The notes beneath the pieces are model-generated. The model saw only the letters and a program-made list of their open reading frames with translations. It was not told where the DNA came from and did no database searches. This document shows, piece after piece, positions 59,933 through 64,000 of a stretch of DNA of 64,000 bases. This stretch comes from Nocardia vermiculata NBRC 100427 (GTDB taxonomy: Bacteria; Actinomycetota; Actinomycetes; Mycobacteriales; Mycobacteriaceae). The position numbers and the translations under genes were made by a program. Numbering within the stretch: the first letter of the stretch is position 1; every line of letters begins with the position of its first letter. The DNA lies in NCBI RefSeq assembly GCF_001613265.1, contig NZ_BDCA01000002.1:186001-250000 (forward strand), given 5' to 3'.

Positions 59933-61420
59933 ATGACCGCCACCGAGAGCTACATGATGCTCATAGACGGCGCTTGGCGTACCGCCTCCGACTCGGCCAC
60001 CTTCGCATCGATCAATCCGTTCGATAGCAGAGCATGGGCGTACGTGCCGGCTGCCACATCCGACGACGTGAACGAAGCCGTGGGCGCCGCCCGACGAGCC
60101 TTCGAAACAGGCCCGTGGTCGAGGTCGACCCCAGTGGAACGAGCCACGCTGCTTCGCCGCCTCGGTGATCTGATCAAGGCAGACGCCGAAGAACTGGCAC
60201 GGATTCAAGTGCTCGAAAACGGAAAACTCATTCGTGAAGTGGGTGGGCAGACGAACGCGTTGGCCAATCACTGCTACTTCTTCGCTGGAGTCGCGGAAAG
60301 CCCCCTGGGGGAAACACTGGCCTGCAGCGTTCCCAACATGCAAGCCTTCACGGTCCGTGAGCCGATCGGTGTCGTCGCTGCCATTACGCCCTGGAACAGT
60401 CCGCTGGCGCTGCTGCTGTGGAAACTGTGCCCGGCTCTCGCCGCCGGTAACACGGTCGTCGTCAAACCGTCGGAAGTCACGCCGGTGTCCACGCTCGCCC
60501 TGGCCCGCTTGTTCCAAGAAGCCGGCTTCCCGGACGGAGTCGTCAACGTCGTCACCGGCGCCGGACCGGTCGGTGCGGCATTGAGCTCTCACCCCGGGGT
60601 CGACAAAATCGCATTCACCGGCTCCACGGCGGTCGGAAAGAAGATCGCAATGACCGCGGCCCAGCGCCTGGCGAGGGTGTCGCTGGAACTCGGCGGTAAG
60701 TCACCGAACATCGTTTTTCCCGATGCCGATCTTCCCGTCGCAATCAACGGCGTCATCGCAGGCATCTTCGCTGCGACAGGTCAGACCTGCATGGCGGGTT
60801 CCCGCGTGCTCGTACACACCGATATCTACGACGAGTTCGTGCGCATGTTGGCCGAACGCACCGAGCAGATCAAACTCGGCAACCCCCTCGACCCGGAAAC
60901 CGAAATGGGTACCGTGGCATGCCGGGCGCAATACGAGAAAGTTCTGTCCTACATCGAGGTGGCAAAATCCGAGGGCGCCCGTCTGGTCACCGGTGGCACA
61001 CGCCCGAACAATCCCGAGTTTGCCGACGGCCTTTTCGTGCGGCCGACGATTTTCAGCGATGTCACCAACGATATGCGCATCGCACGAGAAGAGGTATTCG
61101 GCCCGGTCGCGGTCGTTATCCGCTTCGACGACGAGAACGATGCGGTGTCCATCGCCAACGACACGGCATTCGGTCTCGCAGCCGGTGTCTGGACTCATAA
61201 CATAGCCCTCGCACACCGTATGATCAGGCGATTGCGTGTCGGAACCGTCTGGATCAACAACTACCGCAAAACCAACTACGTTGCACCGTTCGGCGGATTC
61301 AAGGAGAGCGGAATCGGCAGAGAAAACGGTGCGCACGCCATCGAGGAATACACCGAGGTGAAAACTGCCTGGATCGACATGGGAAATACGATCGCGGACC
61401 CGTTCAACCCGCGGGCCTGA
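59933..61420 (+). CDS. NAD(P)-dependent aldehyde dehydrogenase
   Basis: This 495-residue enzyme follows AAAGGAGA. It has the ALDH motifs AAITPWNSPLALLLWKLCPA, IAFTGSTAVGKKIAMTAAQR, RVSLELGGKSPNIVFPDADL with general-base Glu, and ATGQTCMAGSRVLVHT with catalytic Cys. It is the third gene of the flavoprotein-symporter operon (26-base gap). It would oxidise an aldehyde to an acid. How this fits with tricarboxylate breakdown is unclear: it may feed an aldehyde precursor into the pathway. Confidence 0.93.
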   Translation: MTATESYMMLIDGAWRTASDSATFASINPFDSRAWAYVPAATSDDVNEAVGAARRAFETGPWSRSTPVERATLLRRLGDLIKADAEELARIQVLENGKLIREVGGQTNALANHCYFFAGVAESPLGETLACSVPNMQAFTVREPIGVVAAITPWNSPLALLLWKLCPALAAGNTVVVKPSEVTPVSTLALARLFQEAGFPDGVVNVVTGAGPVGAALSSHPGVDKIAFTGSTAVGKKIAMTAAQRLARVSLELGGKSPNIVFPDADLPVAINGVIAGIFAATGQTCMAGSRVLVHTDIYDEFVRMLAERTEQIKLGNPLDPETEMGTVACRAQYEKVLSYIEVAKSEGARLVTGGTRPNNPEFADGLFVRPTIFSDVTNDMRIAREEVFGPVAVVIRFDDENDAVSIANDTAFGLAAGVWTHNIALAHRMIRRLRVGTVWINNYRKTNYVAPFGGFKESGIGRENGAHAIEEYTEVKTAWIDMGNTIADPFNPRA

Positions 61421-61656
61421 CCCACATCATCACGAACGCTGAGCCCGGCGACGTGCCGGGGAGACAACGCAGTCACACGAAATTTCGTACCGCGTCGGCG
61501 GACAACGGCACTGAAATATGACCGCACCAGAGAATTAGATCCCGCAATATCTTGTTTCCATTGCCGGCAGGAACGACCGGAATGGGAGGCGGGGCAACTC
61601 ATGTCCGTCACCGGCGTGAAGCCATTCAATCAGCACCAACCCGAAAGTCACCTTCA
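61421..61656. promoter_or_regulatory. Intergenic region, lower GC
   Basis: These 236 bases between the ALDH gene and the secreted protein gene are AT-richer than the surroundings. They should hold the promoter of the secreted protein. I see no gene or clear operator. Confidence 0.35.
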
Positions 61657-62358
61657 ATGATGAAGAAAATTGCTATTACCGTTGCACTCACGACCGCCAT
61701 GTCGGTTCCCGTCTACGCCGCTGCATCTCCGGGCACGAACCCCCATCCCGGCGCCGTGAATTACACAGCGACCACGAACCGGAACTCAACCATCATCACT
61801 ACAGACGCCGGATCACTCACCAAGGACAACGACACGCTCGAAATCAAAGCCCCGAACGGAACCGTGCTGGCAGGGACAGCGCTGACGTTCCGGGTCGACG
61901 ATTTCGAATTCCCGATCGCCGCCGAAATCCATGACCGCACTGCCACACTGACGCCACAGTTCGACCTCGCCCACGCGACGTACAAGCCGGTAGCACTGCC
62001 CTTCGAAGATCAAGCGCCGTTCAAGACCCAATACGATCGCGAACAAGCGGCCTGGAACCGGCTCAGCAGCACCATTCTGATGGGAGCAACCGTCGGCACG
62101 CTCGTCGGCGGAATCAGCGGCGGAGCGGTGGGCTGCCTGCTCGGAGGCATCGCCGGCGCTACCGTTGCCGCAGCCACCATCGTCGGCCTCTTCGGCCCGT
62201 TCGTTCCCGCAGCTGCCGTCGGTTGCATCGGTGGCATCGTCGCCGTCGGCGCGCTCGGCACCCTCGCGGGCCAACTACTCGTCGCGGCCCCCGTAGCCGT
62301 CATGGCCGCCGTGCAGTATTTCACTACCATCAATCAGCCCTTCCCCGCCAAGCCGTAG
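61657..62358 (+). CDS. Secreted protein with glycine-zipper tail
   Basis: This 233-residue protein starts at ATG 61657 or 61660. It has a Sec signal peptide (KKIAITVALTTAMSVPVYAA, cleavage after Ala). The mature N-terminal part, 100 residues of beta type (ITTDAGSLTKDNDTLEIKAP), is followed by a Gly/Ala-rich hydrophobic region from about 145 (GTLVGGISGGAVGCLLGGIA) with glycine-zipper spacing and two cysteines. This layout is common among uncharacterised nocardial secreted proteins. Membrane insertion or pore formation by the tail is possible but not shown. Confidence 0.8.
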   Translation: MMKKIAITVALTTAMSVPVYAAASPGTNPHPGAVNYTATTNRNSTIITTDAGSLTKDNDTLEIKAPNGTVLAGTALTFRVDDFEFPIAAEIHDRTATLTPQFDLAHATYKPVALPFEDQAPFKTQYDREQAAWNRLSSTILMGATVGTLVGGISGGAVGCLLGGIAGATVAAATIVGLFGPFVPAAAVGCIGGIVAVGALGTLAGQLLVAAPVAVMAAVQYFTTINQPFPAKP

Positions 62359-62421
62359 CCGCGACGACAACCACTGCCAGCGCCGTAATCCGCCTGCGCG
62401 CCGGCGGCGGTACCGGAGCGG

Positions 62422-62451
62422 CGGGCTCATCCGAACGCCAGGATGAGCCCG
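62422..62451. terminator. Bidirectional terminator hairpin
   Basis: CGGGCTCATCC (62422-62432) pairs with GGATGAGCCCG (62441-62451), an 11-bp stem with an 8-base loop. It lies between the secreted protein gene and the oppositely oriented tRNA gene. Confidence 0.7.
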
Positions 62452-62479
62452 ATAACACCCCCTACCTGCACCTTCTCGG

Positions 62480-62553
62480 TGCCCCCGGTCGGATTCGAAC
62501 CGACACTGTGCGGATTTTAAGTCCGCTGCCTCTGCCAGTTGGGCTACGGGGGC
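62480..62553 (-). tRNA. tRNA with UAA anticodon (Leu by code), class I body
   Basis: The minus strand folds into a complete cloverleaf of 74 bases. The acceptor stem GCCCCCG/CGGGGGC has seven pairs. The anticodon stem GCGGA/TCCGC encloses the loop CTTAAAA, so positions 34-36 read TAA. The T-arm is GTCGG-TTCGAAT-CCGAC. The variable region is only five bases (ACAGT). The discriminator is A and the CCA end is not encoded (CCG follows). UAA decodes UUA, leucine, yet bacterial tRNA-Leu usually has a long variable arm. Confidence 0.9.
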
Positions 62554-62609
62554 GGCTGGGATAGCGTACCTAAGTCGTACGTCCGTCTAGGAATTGTCCG
62601 GAGATTTGC

Positions 62610-64000
62610 TCAGTGCACGCCTTCCATCAAGCGGCTGACCTGCGGGGCCAGGAAGTAGACAGTGACACCCACCACGATCGCGACCGCGCCGGTGATGCCG
62701 AAGTACGCGACTTCGTGGCCGGGATCGTAGAACTCGGACAGCACGCCGGACATCGAGGTGCCGATGCCCACCGAAAAGAAGTAGAGGGCCATCATTTGAG
62801 CGCGGAAGGCCTCTGGGGCGAGCTGAGTGGTAACCGCGAGGCCGATGGGTGAGATCAGCAGTTCCGAGATCGCGAAACCGGCCAGGATGACGAACACCAG
62901 CAGGGCGGGTACGGATTTGTCCCCGAAGCCGGCCAGGGGGACGAACAGCAGGAACGATGCGCCCATCCCCATCACGCCGTAGGCGAACTTTCGCGGCGTG
63001 GTGGGGGCCCGGGTGCCCAACTTGGTCCACATGAGCGCGAACAGCGGCGACAGGGTGATGATCCAGACGGGCTCCTCCGAGCCGATCCAGCTCGACGGCG
63101 CGGTCCAGCCGAACAGGGTCCAGTTCATCCGTTCGTCGGAGTAGACGGCCAGCACCGTGAAGATCTGCTGGAACAGCGACCAGAACACCGCGTTGGCAAC
63201 GAACAGCGGTATGAAGGCCCGCACTCGGACACGCTCCACCGCAACTACTTTCGGACTGGTCAACATCAATCCGAAATAGACTATCGATACCGCCGCGATC
63301 ACGCCGGTCGTAACCCACGACAGATTCGACAACCGCACCAGCCCGGACCAGATTGCGGCCACGACCACCACCGCAGCTGCTACGACGAACGCGCCGACTC
63401 GGCCGATTTCCGCGCGCCGCAGCGGATTCGGCACCACGCGCCCATGGGCACCGAGGTTGCGGCGGAAGACCACGTACTGAATCAACCCCAGCGCCATACC
63501 GACAGCAGCCGCACCGAAACCGTAGTGAAAACCGAGGTGAGTCTGGAGCAAACCGGTGAGCAGCGGCCCCACGAAAGCACCCAGATTCACACCCAGATAG
63601 AAAAGCGTGAAGCCACCGTCGGCGCGGGCATCGCCCTTGTCGTAGAGCGTCCCGAGCAGCGACGAGGCGTTCGCCTTCAACGCGCCCGAGCCCAGCGCCA
63701 CCAGCACGAGACCGACTCCGACACCGGACAGTCCGGGCAGCACCGCCAGCGCGATATGCCCGGCCATCACCACCACGCCGCCGTAGAAGACCGTGCGTTC
63801 CATCCCCAGCACGCGATCGGCCAGCCAACCACCCAACACCGTGGACAGGTACACCAGGCCGCCGTAGGCGCCGACGATGCCGGTGGCAGTGGACTGCTCG
63901 AGCCCCAGACCACCGTCGGCGAGCGAGTAGTACAGGTAGTACCCGAGGATGGTGAGCATCCCGTAGAAGGAGAACCGCTCCCACAGCTCCACGCCGAAGA
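62610..64000 (-). CDS. POT-family peptide transporter, 5' end outside window
   Basis: About 463 codons of a proton-coupled peptide transporter are present; the start lies beyond the window. The visible N-terminus reads FGVELWERFSFYGMLTILGY, containing the ExxER-like proton-coupling motif of POT proteins. LVYLSTVLGGWLADRVLGME and LFYLGVNLGAFVGPLLTGLL (the PTR2 signature) follow. There are about 13 membrane segments here. It imports di- and tripeptides with protons. A GTG at 63992 opens the frame but homologous sequence clearly extends upstream. Confidence 0.93.
   Translation of the reverse strand, partial: FGVELWERFSFYGMLTILGYYLYYSLADGGLGLEQSTATGIVGAYGGLVYLSTVLGGWLADRVLGMERTVFYGGVVVMAGHIALAVLPGLSGVGVGLVLVALGSGALKANASSLLGTLYDKGDARADGGFTLFYLGVNLGAFVGPLLTGLLQTHLGFHYGFGAAAVGMALGLIQYVVFRRNLGAHGRVVPNPLRRAEIGRVGAFVVAAAVVVVAAIWSGLVRLSNLSWVTTGVIAAVSIVYFGLMLTSPKVVAVERVRVRAFIPLFVANAVFWSLFQQIFTVLAVYSDERMNWTLFGWTAPSSWIGSEEPVWIITLSPLFALMWTKLGTRAPTTPRKFAYGVMGMGASFLLFVPLAGFGDKSVPALLVFVILAGFAISELLISPIGLAVTTQLAPEAFRAQMMALYFFSVGIGTSMSGVLSEFYDPGHEVAYFGITGAVAIVVGVTVYFLAPQVSRLMEGVH

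Noticed and set aside
1..64000. Search for CRISPR arrays, insertion sequences and prophage genes
   Set aside because: I saw no regular repeat-spacer pattern, transposase motif, integrase or phage structural gene. The two antitoxin remnants and the MarR/SDR scar are the only signs of genome change.

Overview
The window looks like a chromosomal segment of a high-GC mycolic-acid actinomycete, most likely Nocardia or a close relative. Supporting signs are the GC-rich third codon positions, a PPE/WXG-type secretion substrate beside a DUF3558 lipoprotein, a PknB-type kinase, F420-dependent oxidoreductases, XRE/DUF397 regulators, DUF5994, DUF6153 and DUF305 proteins, a KstR-type operator and many acyl-CoA enzymes. 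I see no rRNA, CRISPR array, transposase or prophage.

Layout. 1-3775 (minus strand) holds the end of an ESX-like substrate locus, a DUF3558 lipoprotein and a membrane Ser/Thr kinase. 4158-8048 has a PPOX oxidoreductase, a CPBP protease and a regulatory block: DUF397 and XRE-DUF5753 on one side, a wHTH/hypothetical/ATPase-like operon on the other, with two palindromes between. 8051-8436 contains two decayed antitoxin genes. 8497-31060 is mostly housekeeping or accessory: BI-1, an RsmC-like methyltransferase, an AMIN-like lipoprotein, a copper-type DUF6153-DUF305 pair, a PucR regulator, APC and NCS1 transporters, an APH-like kinase, a GT87 mannosyltransferase, an amidase, hydrolases, a PAP2 enzyme, an MFS exporter and a KstR-box acyl-CoA dehydrogenase.

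Three regions form coherent metabolic units. (i) 31067-42599: a minus-strand hydantoinase operon (hyuA-hyuB-amidase) diverges from a FadR-type GntR gene and a plus-strand operon of MaoC hydratase, CoA transferase, MmgE/PrpD protein, acyl-CoA dehydrogenase and CitE-like lyase. Both operons have promoters built around the same 12-mer. I infer a pathway that opens a cyclic amide or imide and degrades the resulting branched dicarboxylate through CoA esters. (ii) 47331-51235: a compact four-gene operon of fatty-acyl-AMP ligase, soluble acyl-ACP desaturase, acyl carrier protein and a KAS III-like protein with Ser in place of the catalytic Cys. (iii) 51270-61420: an IclR-controlled divergent cluster. 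One arm is IclR, CoA transferase, short citrate synthase/citryl-CoA lyase, aconitase and a muconolactone-isomerase-like protein. The other is a tricarballylate-dehydrogenase-like flavoprotein, an MHS-type symporter and an aldehyde dehydrogenase. Together they could import a tricarboxylate, oxidise it to aconitate, hydrate it to citrate, activate it and cleave it to acetyl-CoA and oxaloacetate. Three similar 13-bp elements lie in the shared promoter region.

Other notable points are a deletion scar joining the remains of divergent MarR and SDR genes near 45.6 kb, a tRNA with a UAA anticodon but a class I body (62480-62553), and a probable CTG start for the second amidase. The window ends inside a POT-family peptide transporter.
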